NCBI GenBank assembly: GCA_029556265.1
Contig: JAKQFH010000069.1
Location: forward strand, 1 to 64,000
Reading direction: 5' to 3'
Length of the DNA: 64,000 bases
Source of the DNA: Chloroflexota bacterium
GTDB taxonomy: Bacteria; Chloroflexota; Anaerolineae; Anaerolineales; Anaerolineaceae
The position numbers were made by a program, and so were the translations under genes. How positions within the stretch are numbered: position 1 is the first letter of the stretch; every line of letters begins with the position of its first letter. Positions 19,966-31,790 of this stretch are shown here, one piece after another. The notes under the pieces are model-generated. The model ran no database searches. It saw only the letters and a program-made list of their open reading frames with translations, and was not told the origin of the DNA.

Positions 19966-20673
19966 ATGTTAAAAAAAGGAATGCTATTTCTTATTCTGGT
20001 AATATTTGGGCTGGCCTGCGCTCCAAGCGCGGCGGCAGTTGAGAAGGCAATTCAAAAAACCCAGGCAGCCGCGCTTACCCCGCCCCCATCCACACCACCC
20101 GTTGAAATCTCCACGCCGCAGCCCAGCCCAACCAGCGCTCTTGCCGTACAGCCCACCCAGCCGCCAGCCCCTGCCGCGCTGCCAGCGGAGCAAAACCTCC
20201 CCAGCTTGCTATCCCATTCCGAAGATCTCCCTCCGGGATATCAATTTGGCAGTCTGGGAAGCGTTCCGGCTGAGCGGTACACCTGGATAACGGACAGAGG
20301 CATTGACTCGCATTTGCTGTCAATCGAGACGGCTGATAATAATGTTGCCGCTTACGTCACGGTTTTCGTCTATGACGACAAACTCACACCGATTTTGGCA
20401 TATATGGAAGACCTGGACGAAGTCATGCGCCTGATTAAGGACCATGGGACCACCTATACTTTCCACTTCACGACGATTGACGAAGTTGGCGAAAAAGACC
20501 TTGCCTATGTGTTAACGGCAGCCTCGGGTTCAGAAAAGTCAATCGCCCTGGGTTTTGTGCGCTGCAATCTGTATGTGCGTGTCAGTTTCAGTACCACCGA
20601 TGATCAAGCCATGACTATCGCCTACGCGCAGAAGCTCGACCAGCGCTTAATTGCTTCTGCCTGTTCGGAATAA
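19966..20673 (+). CDS. Lipoprotein of unknown function with Thr/Pro-rich linker
   Basis: The product has 235 residues. The start at 19966 (MLKKGMLFL) has TGGAGGAG before it and opens directly into a lipoprotein signal with lipobox FGLAC; the longer frame from 19849 has no such site. After the Cys comes a linker of about 70 residues rich in Pro, Thr, Ser and Ala, then a globular domain of about 160 residues (LSHSEDLPPGYQFG onward) without a recognised family. It is probably anchored on the outer face of the membrane. A strong terminator follows the gene. Confidence 0.7.
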   Translation: MLKKGMLFLILVIFGLACAPSAAAVEKAIQKTQAAALTPPPSTPPVEISTPQPSPTSALAVQPTQPPAPAALPAEQNLPSLLSHSEDLPPGYQFGSLGSVPAERYTWITDRGIDSHLLSIETADNNVAAYVTVFVYDDKLTPILAYMEDLDEVMRLIKDHGTTYTFHFTTIDEVGEKDLAYVLTAASGSEKSIALGFVRCNLYVRVSFSTTDDQAMTIAYAQKLDQRLIASACSE

Positions 20674-20758
20674 GCTGATAAGCCGGCTTTGCGCTCAACC
20701 CACCGCGGAGTGCTGCAGCCGTCCATATCCCGACCAACCTGGCAGTCAGGTCATTATG

Positions 20759-20784
20759 CCAGCCGGAAAACCGGCTGGTTTTTT
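20759..20784 (+). terminator. Intrinsic terminator of the lipoprotein gene
   Basis: CCAGCCGG-AAAA-CCGGCTGG has an 8-bp perfect stem followed by TTTTTT. Confidence 0.92.
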
Positions 20785-20805
20785 ATTGCGCGCAAGTCCT
20801 TATGA

Positions 20806-20811
20806 TAAAAT
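20806..20811 (+). promoter_or_regulatory. -10 box just before the fmt start
   Basis: TAAAAT (overlapping TATGAT at 20801) ends six bases before the ATG at 20818, with no Shine-Dalgarno between. A leaderless transcript is likely. Confidence 0.45.
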
Positions 20812-20817
20812 TCGATC

Positions 20818-21729
20818 ATGAACGCCCGGGTTGTATTCATGGGTTCGCCCGATTTCGCGCTTCCGACGCTGGAAGAACTGCACAGACGCACCCAGGTGGT
20901 CGGCGTTGTCACCCAACCAGACCGGCCAGCCGGACGCGGGCGTTTGCTCATGCCGTGCCCGGTGCGGCAGTTAGCCGAAAAGCTTGAAATCCCGGTTTTC
21001 CAGCCGCTCTCCCTGCGCAAACCCGACGCGCTGGAACAGTTATCCGCCTGGCAGCCGGATTTGATTGTGGTGGCCGCCTTCGGGCAAATCCTCCCAAAGA
21101 ATGTGCTCGCGCTCCCGCCGAAAGGCTGCCTCAACGTGCACGCCTCGCTGCTGCCCCGTTGGCGCGGCGCGTCGCCCATCCAGGCGGCCATCTTGGCAGG
21201 AGACGAAAGAAGCGGGGTAACCATTATGCTGATGGAGGAAGGTTTGGATACCGGACCTATCCTGGCGCAAAGAACGGTGCCCATCCGTCCCGGCACCACC
21301 GGCGCGGAGCTTTCCCAACAGCTGTCTTTCCTGGGCGCCGCGACCTTGATAGAAATCCTGCCGTCCTACCTTTCGGGGATGCTCGCGCCGCTGACGCAGG
21401 CGGACGGCCTTGCGACTTACGCGCCGCTGCTGAAAAGGTCGGATGGTTTGCTGGACTTCACGCAATCCGCGCTCGCCCTCACCCGAAAAGTGCACGCGTA
21501 TTCCCCCTGGCCAGGCACCTATTTCATTTTAAATGGAAAGCAAATCAAGGTGCTCGACGCGCACCCACACGACACCTTTGAAAGCGAAGTGGAAGGGCGC
21601 TATATCGTCAATGGTTTGCCCGCCGTGGGGACCTCCGAAGGGCTTCTGGTGCTTGACCAGCTGCAGCCGGAAGGCAAACGCGGAATGTCCGGCGGGGCTT
21701 TCCTGAACGGTCAGCCCAACTGGCTCTAA
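20818..21729 (+). CDS. fmt: Methionyl-tRNA formyltransferase
   Basis: The protein has 303 residues. The formyltransferase domain shows VFMGSPDFALPTLE, the catalytic region NVHASLLPRWRGASPIQAA (Asn-His with Ser) and the Asp in GLDTGPIL. The C-terminal OB-like domain (ARKV-like TRKVHAYSPWPGTYF) is present. It formylates initiator Met-tRNA using 10-formyl-THF. It stands alone here; def is not adjacent. Confidence 0.96.
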   Translation: MNARVVFMGSPDFALPTLEELHRRTQVVGVVTQPDRPAGRGRLLMPCPVRQLAEKLEIPVFQPLSLRKPDALEQLSAWQPDLIVVAAFGQILPKNVLALPPKGCLNVHASLLPRWRGASPIQAAILAGDERSGVTIMLMEEGLDTGPILAQRTVPIRPGTTGAELSQQLSFLGAATLIEILPSYLSGMLAPLTQADGLATYAPLLKRSDGLLDFTQSALALTRKVHAYSPWPGTYFILNGKQIKVLDAHPHDTFESEVEGRYIVNGLPAVGTSEGLLVLDQLQPEGKRGMSGGAFLNGQPNWL

Positions 21730-21911
21730 CGCTCCTCACCTGGCTAAATCCCCTTGCTTTTCGCCGCTTCAGTTTGCCATTTTATGAAATGATGACAGCA
21801 GGTTGTCCGCGGAATCAATTACTACCGGGCAGCCCACCGCGCTGGTTGGCGGCAGAGAATAACACCAACCGCGACGCGTCCGTCTGGCTCAAGCGCCCCC
21901 AATTAACGCGT

Positions 21912-24479
21912 TTATTCCTCCGGGAAGAAATTCCTGCGCCATTCATACAGCAGGTTTAGCGCCTGAATTGGGGAGAGCGAGTTCAGGTCCACCTTCCTGA
22001 AGGCATCAATCAGCGGGTTGTTCTCCGGGAACAGGCGCAGCTGTGAGGTATCCGCCGCCTGGTCCGGAAGGGTCTTGCCAGCAGTAGACTCAAGCTGCTT
22101 CAGAAGCTCATTCGCGCGCTGAATCACCGGAGCCGGCAGGCCTGCTAACTGCGCCACGTGGATGCCGTAAGAACGATCCGCCCCGCCAGGCACAATCTTG
22201 TGCAGAAACACGACCCTCCCCTCGGATTCCGTCACCGCCACGTTGTAATTGCGCACGCCTGGCAGCATTTCCGCCAGCTCGGTCAGCTCATGATAGTGCG
22301 TGGCGAACAGGGTGAAAGGCTTCAGCCTGGGATGGCTGTGCAGATATTCAATTATCGCCCAGGCGATGGAAAGCCCGTCGTAGGTGTTGGTGCCGCGCCC
22401 GATTTCATCCAGATTTAACAGGCTGCGCGGGCTCGCGTTGTTTAGAATGTTGGCAGCCTCAATCATTTCAACCATGAATGTGGACTGACCGGCATGGATT
22501 GCGTCTTGCGCTCCAATACGCGTGAAAATCCGGTCCACCAATCCAATCCCCGCGGACTCTGCCGGAACAAAACTGCCCAGCTGCGCCATCAACACAATCA
22601 GCACGACCTGACGTAAAAAGGTGGATTTGCCGCTCATATTCGGGCCAGTTATCACGCGCACAATCTCGCCGTCTTCAAACACCGCGTCGTTAGCGATGAA
22701 CCGCTCGCCGGTGCGCAGCCGCTCCACCACCGGGTGCCGCCCACCATAAATTTTCAGTCCCTTTTCCGCCCTCACAACCGGGCGCACATAGTTGTTCAGA
22801 GCCGCGGCGGATGCCAGCGAGAGCACGCAGTCCAGCTGCGCCAGGGCTCTGGCAGTTTCCAGCAGCGGCGCCGCGGAACTGGCCACGCGCTGGCAGACGG
22901 ACCGGAAGACGCGCAGCACCACCTCGTGGATTTGTGCCTCAGCATTCAGCACAAGTGATTCGTATTCTTTCAATTCCGGGGTGATGAAGCGTTCAGCGTT
23001 CACCAAGGTTTGTTTGCGCAGGTACTCAGCAGGCGCGTTCTCCGCGCTGCCGCGGCTGATTTCGATGTAGTATCCGAACACTTTGTTAAAGCCCACCCGC
23101 AAGGTTTTTATGCCGGTGCGTTTCCGCTCCTCAGCCTCCAGGCTGCCAATCCATTCGCGGGCGTGTTTGGAGGAAGACACAATCGCGTCCAGTTCGTCAG
23201 AAAAGCCGGGTTTAATGATGCCGATATTTGCCAGCGTGGCAGGCGGCTCGTCCGCGATTGCTTCCTCAAGCAGGTTCTGGATATCCTGATGTTCATGCAG
23301 TCCGGCAAGAACTTCCGCGAGCGCCGGCACCTGGGGCAGGAGCGCGCGCAGTTTTGGCAGCAGGTTCAAATCTTCGCGCAGGCTCACCAACTCGGGCGGG
23401 CGGATGCTGTTGGTGCAGGCACGGTTGACCAGCCTTTCCAGGTCATGAAATTCATGCAGCAAATGCGTGAGCTCATTGCGGAGCACGCCGTCGCGATAGA
23501 AGGTTTCCACCATGTCCAGTCGGGTGCTGATTGCCGCCGGGTTCAGAAGGGGCTTGTTGACCCACTGGCGCAGCATGCGTTTTCCCATCGGGGTTTTTGT
23601 CTGGTCCAAGACCCACAGAAGTGAGCCTTCGCTTTTCCCATCCCGCAAAGTTTCGGCCAATTCCAGGTTCCGGCGGGTTTCCGCGTCCAACACCATAAAG
23701 TCGCCCAGGCTGTAGGTGCCAAAGCTCTTCAGGCTTGAGAGGGCATTCTGGTTTGTTTCCTGCAGGTACTTTAAGAGGGCGCCGGCCGCGCGCGTCGTCA
23801 GCGGCATGCTTTTCAGACCAAAGCCGTCCAGACTGCCAACCCCAAAGACCCCTTTCAGAAGTTCTTCGGCACGTCCGGGTTCAAAATACCAGCCCGGAAC
23901 CGCTGTGAGGGTTCCCGGAAAGCCGTTCGGCAGTTCTTGCGCCTCAGAACGCAGCGTTTCGGCGGGGTTGATGCGGGTAAGTTCCGTCCGCACCGCGTTC
24001 AAGCCTTCCTCAAGCTCAAGCTGGGTGCCGGTGAACTCCCCTGTGGTGATATCCAGATAGGCTATCCCAGCCCGGTTTTCTTGCAGACAGACCGCGGCAA
24101 GATAGTTATTTTCCCCCGCGCTGAGCAGCCCAGGTTCCACCACGGTACCGGGCGTCACCACGCGCACGACTTCGCGCGGGAATAAGCCTTTGTCCGGCTG
24201 GTCGCCGACCTGCTCGGCGATGGCGACCCGGTAGCCTTTTTCAATCAACCGACCGAGATAATTATCCGCGGCATGAAAAGGAATGCCCGCCATCGGCACG
24301 CGCACCCCTTTGGCAACCGGCCGTGAGGTCAAGACGATATCCAACGCCTCCGAAGCCCGGCGCGCGTCATCGTCAAAGGTCTCATAAAAATCACCCAACC
24401 TGAAGAACAGAATCGCGTCCGGATACTGTTTTTTGATATCCAGATACTGCTGCCTCAGGGGGGTGATATCCTGCGCCAT
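21912..24479 (-). CDS. mutS: DNA mismatch repair ATPase MutS
   Basis: The protein has 855 residues, full length. The mismatch-binding domain has the Phe-x-Glu motif in LGDFYETF near residue 27-34. The core and clamp are in the middle, and the ATPase carries Walker A GPNMSGKST and NLDEIGRGTNT. The C-terminal dimer region ends near NFFPEE. It lies 9 bases after alaS on the same strand, so the two are likely co-transcribed. The 180-bp gap to fmt holds nothing seen. Confidence 0.97.
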   Translation of the reverse strand: MAQDITPLRQQYLDIKKQYPDAILFFRLGDFYETFDDDARRASEALDIVLTSRPVAKGVRVPMAGIPFHAADNYLGRLIEKGYRVAIAEQVGDQPDKGLFPREVVRVVTPGTVVEPGLLSAGENNYLAAVCLQENRAGIAYLDITTGEFTGTQLELEEGLNAVRTELTRINPAETLRSEAQELPNGFPGTLTAVPGWYFEPGRAEELLKGVFGVGSLDGFGLKSMPLTTRAAGALLKYLQETNQNALSSLKSFGTYSLGDFMVLDAETRRNLELAETLRDGKSEGSLLWVLDQTKTPMGKRMLRQWVNKPLLNPAAISTRLDMVETFYRDGVLRNELTHLLHEFHDLERLVNRACTNSIRPPELVSLREDLNLLPKLRALLPQVPALAEVLAGLHEHQDIQNLLEEAIADEPPATLANIGIIKPGFSDELDAIVSSSKHAREWIGSLEAEERKRTGIKTLRVGFNKVFGYYIEISRGSAENAPAEYLRKQTLVNAERFITPELKEYESLVLNAEAQIHEVVLRVFRSVCQRVASSAAPLLETARALAQLDCVLSLASAAALNNYVRPVVRAEKGLKIYGGRHPVVERLRTGERFIANDAVFEDGEIVRVITGPNMSGKSTFLRQVVLIVLMAQLGSFVPAESAGIGLVDRIFTRIGAQDAIHAGQSTFMVEMIEAANILNNASPRSLLNLDEIGRGTNTYDGLSIAWAIIEYLHSHPRLKPFTLFATHYHELTELAEMLPGVRNYNVAVTESEGRVVFLHKIVPGGADRSYGIHVAQLAGLPAPVIQRANELLKQLESTAGKTLPDQAADTSQLRLFPENNPLIDAFRKVDLNSLSPIQALNLLYEWRRNFFPEE

Positions 24480-24488
24480 GTTCAGCCC

Positions 24489-27218
24489 TTATTTCAGAAT
24501 TTCGGTCATGTAGGCTATCACCTGGTCCAAGGCGTTGGCAATCTGGGTCGGATCTTTTCCGCCGGCTTGCGCCAGGTCAGGTTTGCCGCCTCCGCCGCCG
24601 CCGACCACCGCCGCGGCGCGCCGCACCAGGTCGCCCGCTTTTAATCCGCGCTGAATCAGGTCTGGGGTGACCGCCGCGATAATCAACGGTTTGCCATCCT
24701 GCACGGAAGCCAAAGCGACGACGCCCGAGGGGTAGCGCTGGCGAAACTGGTCTGCCAGCCCGCGCAGCATTTCCGCGCCCGCTCCGGGCACCAGAGCCGT
24801 GAGCACCGGCGCGCCGGAGATGATTTTCACCTGGTCCAGCTGGCGGTTAAAGGCGTCCTGCGCGATTTGCGCGCTCAGCTGCTCCGTGCGCGCCTCCATC
24901 TTCGCCAACTCATCCTGCAGGGCTTGCAGGCGCCCCTGAAGCTCAGCCGGGGAAGCGCCCAGAGTCTGCGCGGCATCTTGCAGCAGGTTCATGCGCTCCC
25001 GCGCGTAAATGTAAGCCGCCTGCCCGGTCACTGCTTCAATCCGGCGCACGCCGGCTGCCACGCTGCTTTCGCCTGTAATCAGGAACAGCCCGATTTCGCT
25101 GGTATTGTGCACGTGCGTGCCGCCGCACAGTTCGTAAGACAGGGTCTCTTCCCCGCCGATTTTGATGGTGCGGACTTCCTGTCCATATTTTTCCCCGAAA
25201 AGCGCCATCGCGCCTTCGTTGATTGCCTTTTCGAGCGGTTTGACCGAGATATTCAGGTCATATTCATCCAGGATGGCTTCGTTTACGCCTTTTTCAATCT
25301 GCAGAAGCTGCTCATGCGTGAGCGCGGCCGGGTAATTAAAGTCGAAGCGCAGCTTATCGGGTGCCACCAACGAGCCAGCCTGCCGCGTCTGGTCGCCGAG
25401 CACCTTGCGCAGCTCCGCGTGCAGCAAATGCGTGGCAGTGTGGTTGCGCATCACGGCTTTGCGGCGCTGGGCGTTCACACGCGCGAAAGCTTTATCACCC
25501 GTTTTCGGTCTTCCAAATACCACCCTGCCAACGTGCACAATCACGCCCGCGGCGGGTTTGCGCGCCTCGCTCACCTCAATTTCCCAGCTTCCCGGCGGGT
25601 CTGAGGTTATTTTTCCGGTATCCGAGACCTGACCGCCGGATTCAACATAGAAGCTGGTATCTCCGAGCAAAACTTCCACCTCATCATCCGCCTGAGCTTC
25701 CTGCAAGGGCTGCGCGTTCTGGAAGAGCGCCAGCAGTGTGGTAGGAACAACGTAACGGTCGTAAGGGTCATAGCCCGCGCCGGATTCCGGCAGGGCGTGG
25801 GATTTCACCAGTTCCCGCAGCACGCGCTGATAATTTTCAGCGTCCTGCCCGCCCATCTCGCCAAACGCCTTCCCCGCGCCGCTGGCAGCCCGATGGGCTT
25901 CCATACTCGCGAAGAAGCCGCTCTCATCCACGCTCAAACCTTCCTCGCCGAGGATATCGCGCGTGATTTCCAGCGGAAAACCCAGCGTGGCGTACAGGTC
26001 AAAGGCTGCTTTTCCATTTAATACTATTTCGCCGCGGGAACGCATGCCGGCAATCAGGCGGTTAAGTTCAGCGAAGCCTGCATCCAGCGTTTCGGCAAAG
26101 CGCCGCTCTTCGCGCGTCAGCGTGTCCATAATCAGGGTTTCGCTGCGCTTCAGCTCGGGGTAAGCTTCCTGATAGTTGCTGATAACCCGCGCGGCAACTT
26201 TTGCCATGAATGGTTCAGTCAGATTCAGTTTCCGGGCGAAGCGTGCCGCGCGGCGGATAATCATCCGGCAAATATAGTTGCGCCCCAAATTGCCCGGAAC
26301 AACGCCGTCGGCAATCAGAAAGGCTGCCGCGCGCACATGGTCCGCGATGACGCGGTAAGGCGTGAGGCTTTCGGCCCTTTGCGCGTCGGTTTGCCCGGTC
26401 AGCCGCTGGACCTCGTCCAGGAGCGGTGAGAGCAAATCGGTCGCGTAGTTGCCGTTCACGCCCTGAATAACCGAAACGATCCGCTCAAGACCCATGCCGG
26501 TATCCACGTGCTTTTTAGGCAGCGGCGCCAGGTCGCGCTCAGAAAGCCGGTTGTACTGGATAAAGACGTTATTCCAGAGCTCCGTCCAGCGTCCGCAGTC
26601 CGCGTTCACGTGGCAAACATGCTGCGGGTCGTCCTTCCGGGAACAGGCTTCCGGGCCAAAGTCGTAATGGATTTCGCTGCAAGGCCCGCAAGGTCCGGTA
26701 TCCGCCATTTCCCAGAAGTTGTCTTTCCGCCCATAGAAAACCAGATGCGTGGGGTCAAACCCCGGTTGGCTCAGCCAGATTTGCGCAGCTTCCGCGTCAT
26801 CCGGTATTTGCCCGTGTTCATCCTTAAACGTTGTCGCCCACAGCCGGCTTTTATCCAGACCCCAAACCTCGGTCAGCAGTTCCCAGGACCACGAAATGGC
26901 TTCCTGTTTGTAGTAATCTCCAAAAGACCAGTTGCCGAGCATTTCAAAGAAGGTGTGATGTGTATTATCCCGGCCGACCTGGTCCAGGTCGTTGTGTTTG
27001 CCGGAAACGCGCATGCATTTCTGCGAGTCCACCGCGCGGGTATATGGGCGGGTATCCGTCCCCAGGAAGACGTCTTTGAACTGCACCATGCCCGCGTTTG
27101 TAAAGAGCAGGGTGGAATCCCCGCCCGGGACCAGCGAAGCGCTGGGGACGACGGTGTGGCCGCGTTCCACAAAAAAGTCAATAAAAGACTTCCGAATTTG
27201 ATTACCAGTTAAAGGCAT
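24489..27218 (-). CDS. alaS: Alanyl-tRNA synthetase
   Basis: The protein has 909 residues, slightly longer than usual. The class II core at the N-terminus shows SFIDFFVERGH and motif 2-like NTHHTFFEMLGNWSFGDYYK. The editing domain carries HTATHLLHAELRKVLG with the Zn site completed by CGGTHV. The C-terminal domain has a Gly-rich end (GGGGGGKPDLAQAGG). Between Leu-rich motifs there is a Cys insert (CGPCSEIHYDFGPEACSRKDD). ACGGAG precedes the ATG, with a TATAAT at 27254-27259. Confidence 0.97.
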   Translation of the reverse strand: MPLTGNQIRKSFIDFFVERGHTVVPSASLVPGGDSTLLFTNAGMVQFKDVFLGTDTRPYTRAVDSQKCMRVSGKHNDLDQVGRDNTHHTFFEMLGNWSFGDYYKQEAISWSWELLTEVWGLDKSRLWATTFKDEHGQIPDDAEAAQIWLSQPGFDPTHLVFYGRKDNFWEMADTGPCGPCSEIHYDFGPEACSRKDDPQHVCHVNADCGRWTELWNNVFIQYNRLSERDLAPLPKKHVDTGMGLERIVSVIQGVNGNYATDLLSPLLDEVQRLTGQTDAQRAESLTPYRVIADHVRAAAFLIADGVVPGNLGRNYICRMIIRRAARFARKLNLTEPFMAKVAARVISNYQEAYPELKRSETLIMDTLTREERRFAETLDAGFAELNRLIAGMRSRGEIVLNGKAAFDLYATLGFPLEITRDILGEEGLSVDESGFFASMEAHRAASGAGKAFGEMGGQDAENYQRVLRELVKSHALPESGAGYDPYDRYVVPTTLLALFQNAQPLQEAQADDEVEVLLGDTSFYVESGGQVSDTGKITSDPPGSWEIEVSEARKPAAGVIVHVGRVVFGRPKTGDKAFARVNAQRRKAVMRNHTATHLLHAELRKVLGDQTRQAGSLVAPDKLRFDFNYPAALTHEQLLQIEKGVNEAILDEYDLNISVKPLEKAINEGAMALFGEKYGQEVRTIKIGGEETLSYELCGGTHVHNTSEIGLFLITGESSVAAGVRRIEAVTGQAAYIYARERMNLLQDAAQTLGASPAELQGRLQALQDELAKMEARTEQLSAQIAQDAFNRQLDQVKIISGAPVLTALVPGAGAEMLRGLADQFRQRYPSGVVALASVQDGKPLIIAAVTPDLIQRGLKAGDLVRRAAAVVGGGGGGKPDLAQAGGKDPTQIANALDQVIAYMTEILK

Positions 27219-27330
27219 ACAGAACTCCGTTTGAAGGGTTTTACAGAATAAAAATTATACTGTATATCCGTCTGGAAAAAAGTTGCCGCGCTATGATTAT
27301 CCGCGTCAGGTCCGCAAGGAAAATATCAGG

Positions 27331-27336
27331 TAAAAT
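27331..27336 (+). promoter_or_regulatory. -10 box of the HEAT-protein/tgt/uppP group
   Basis: TAAAAT is preceded by CAGG, about 45 bases before the chosen start at 27380. No clear -35 box is seen. Confidence 0.4.
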
Positions 27337-27379
27337 TTCAAGGCGTTACTTGTGGATGGATTGTAAATGGAGTAAGGAA

Positions 27380-29948
<2,569 letters not shown>

Positions 29949-30042
29949 ATGGCCTTCCTGGCTCTGGTATTGCCAGCCTGGTCAAACACCAGCAGCCCGC
30001 GAGGGCGCAGCGCACTTTGCGGAGAGTGTTTGTCGGTGACAA

Positions 30043-30867
30043 TTACTTCGGGCAGGTCGCCCGGAAAATACCGGTGGACTTCCGGATGAAGATGCCGCCG
30101 TCCCGATTTATCCTGCGGGTAAAGAACGCCGTCATTTCTCCAAACTGCTCCTTGCTAAAGCAGTTTTGTCCGGCAGGGGTACTGTAGACATAATCCGATA
30201 ATCGCCTGGCATCCGTCACCCATAAATCGCTCGCGTATGGAGTCAATTCAACGTTTTTAAAAAACGCGTGAAACTGTTCCCAGCCGTTTTCCAGGCTGAA
30301 AGGTCGGCTCATCGCGGTCTCAGCCTCAAAGCGCGGATCGAATTCACGCAGCAGAATGTCAAGCTCAAGCATATGCGCCGTGCCGTTGGTCGCTGCGACG
30401 AGTCTGCCGCCTGGTTTGAGGACGCGGGCAGCTTCCCGGATGGCGCGTGCTGGGCTGGGCACGTGATACAACATATGGTTGGCAATTACCGCGTCAAACA
30501 CCTTTTCCGGAACCGCCAGAGTCTGAGCCTCCTGGGCAAGCAGAAAGAACCCGCGATAGTCCGCCAAAGCCTTCCGCGCGCCAGCCAACATTCCAACAGA
30601 CAGGTCAGATAAGGTAAGCCGGGCGCCTTCCGGCAGGCGCTTGAGGCTGCTTTGCCACTGCGCCGCCGGTCCGCAGCCCAGTTCCAGGATTTCCTCCCCG
30701 GCTGCCGGGTTCAGCTGCTCAAACACAAAGTCTGCCCAATCCTGGCGGGCGGTGCTGAAGAGTATATGAATCGCGATGCGGGAATTGAGATTGTCCGGGT
30801 CGCGGTATTGAAATTTCCGTAAATAGCGCGGGTCATTTATGGTCATGTTAGGCTCGTTTGGTTTCAT
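30043..30867 (-). CDS. Class I SAM-dependent methyltransferase
   Basis: About 274 residues if started at the ATG 30867 (or 267 from 30846); the longer frame to 30957 has no better signal. A TGGTAAAACT extended -10 lies a few bases before 30867, so the mRNA may be leaderless. Motif I is ILELGCGPAAQW, followed by TLSDLSVGML and VIANHMLYHVPSP. The overall pattern is Methyltransf_11/25. The substrate is unknown. Neighbours give no hint. Confidence 0.75.
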   Translation of the reverse strand: MKPNEPNMTINDPRYLRKFQYRDPDNLNSRIAIHILFSTARQDWADFVFEQLNPAAGEEILELGCGPAAQWQSSLKRLPEGARLTLSDLSVGMLAGARKALADYRGFFLLAQEAQTLAVPEKVFDAVIANHMLYHVPSPARAIREAARVLKPGGRLVAATNGTAHMLELDILLREFDPRFEAETAMSRPFSLENGWEQFHAFFKNVELTPYASDLWVTDARRLSDYVYSTPAGQNCFSKEQFGEMTAFFTRRINRDGGIFIRKSTGIFRATCPK

Positions 30868-31441
30868 CTGCAGTTTTACCACACTGCGGTCAGCCTGAGT
30901 CCCCACTCCAAAATAAAACGGATTTTTGTACTTTAGGATGAAGTAAATCGCGTTCACAGCGCCTCGTTCAAAAAATCAGCATCTCAAATCGAAAAAAGAG
31001 GTTAATTCCTGTTCAGCCCGTGAGGGTGTCGGCCGCCAGGTCGCGTTTCAGCCTGTGAGAGCGATGAACGGCAGTTCTCCCCGCGCCCTCGGATAGGCCG
31101 GGAACATCATTTGCCTGCGGTTCTTACACTCGCGCTTGTCTCAGACCTAAGCCTAAACCCAGCCCAGAGCAGACTGCCGCGCCAGATTGTTCAGCCGCGG
31201 TTTTCGGAAACCCCAAAGGTCCGCAATCCTTCAACTTGAAGCTGCCTGGGGAGAAACCGCAGAAGCAGCGCACTGCGCCCTCCAGGTCTCCAGCTAAGGT
31301 TGTCGAAAAAGCATAAGCAACTATTCCGATAAGAATTTCCGGAACCAGTCATTACCAACTTGCCAGGCTCAATTCAATTTGGGTTTCTTGGTTTCGTTTT
31401 TAACCGCGGAATCCTGAAACGCGGACTTTTTTATGGTTATC
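30868..31441. other. Gene-free stretch
   Basis: No convincing coding frame, hairpin-terminator or repeat of the local families was seen between the methyltransferase and the cold-shock promoter. Confidence 0.5.
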
Positions 31442-31469
31442 TTGACAGAAATACCACTCGATGTAAAAT
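31442..31469 (+). promoter_or_regulatory. Promoter of the cold shock gene
   Basis: TTGACA (31442-31447), a 16-base spacer and TAAAAT (31464-31469) are seen. The leader is about 35 bases, much shorter than the long cold-responsive leaders of enteric csp genes. Confidence 0.75.
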
Positions 31470-31511
31470 AGTATCCAGTTAATTTTCTTTTAGTTAGGAA
31501 TGGGAGAAATC

Positions 31512-31727
31512 ATGTCAGAACGTTTGGTTGGAACCATCAAATGGTTCAGCGCCCCCAAGGGGTATGGGTTCATCGGCCAGGAATCGGGCGAAGATGTTTT
31601 TGTTCATTTTTCAGCAATTGAGATGGATGGATACAAGCGCCTCAGGGAAGGGCAGCGGGTTGAATTCTCAATTGAAGACGGTGCCAAGGGCAGGCAAGCC
31701 GCCCACGTGGTACTGCTTGAGAAGTAA
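31512..31727 (+). CDS. Cold shock domain protein
   Basis: The product has 71 residues from the ATG at 31512, with GGGAG seven bases before it; the ATG at 31500 overlaps that site. It is a single cold-shock OB fold with RNP1-like KGYGFIGQ and RNP2-like VFVHFSAI motifs. It binds single-stranded RNA/DNA and acts as an RNA chaperone. It is monocistronic, with its own promoter and a strong terminator. Confidence 0.95.
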   Translation: MSERLVGTIKWFSAPKGYGFIGQESGEDVFVHFSAIEMDGYKRLREGQRVEFSIEDGAKGRQAAHVVLLEK

Positions 31728-31748
31728 AATATCCTTTAACCTACAAAA

Positions 31749-31777
31749 ACAGACCGGAAGACCGGTCTGTTTTTTTT
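31749..31777 (+). terminator. Intrinsic terminator of the cold shock gene
   Basis: ACAGACCGG pairs with CCGGTCTGT around a four-base loop and is followed by seven T. Confidence 0.93.
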
Positions 31778-31790
31778 AACATTCAGCGGC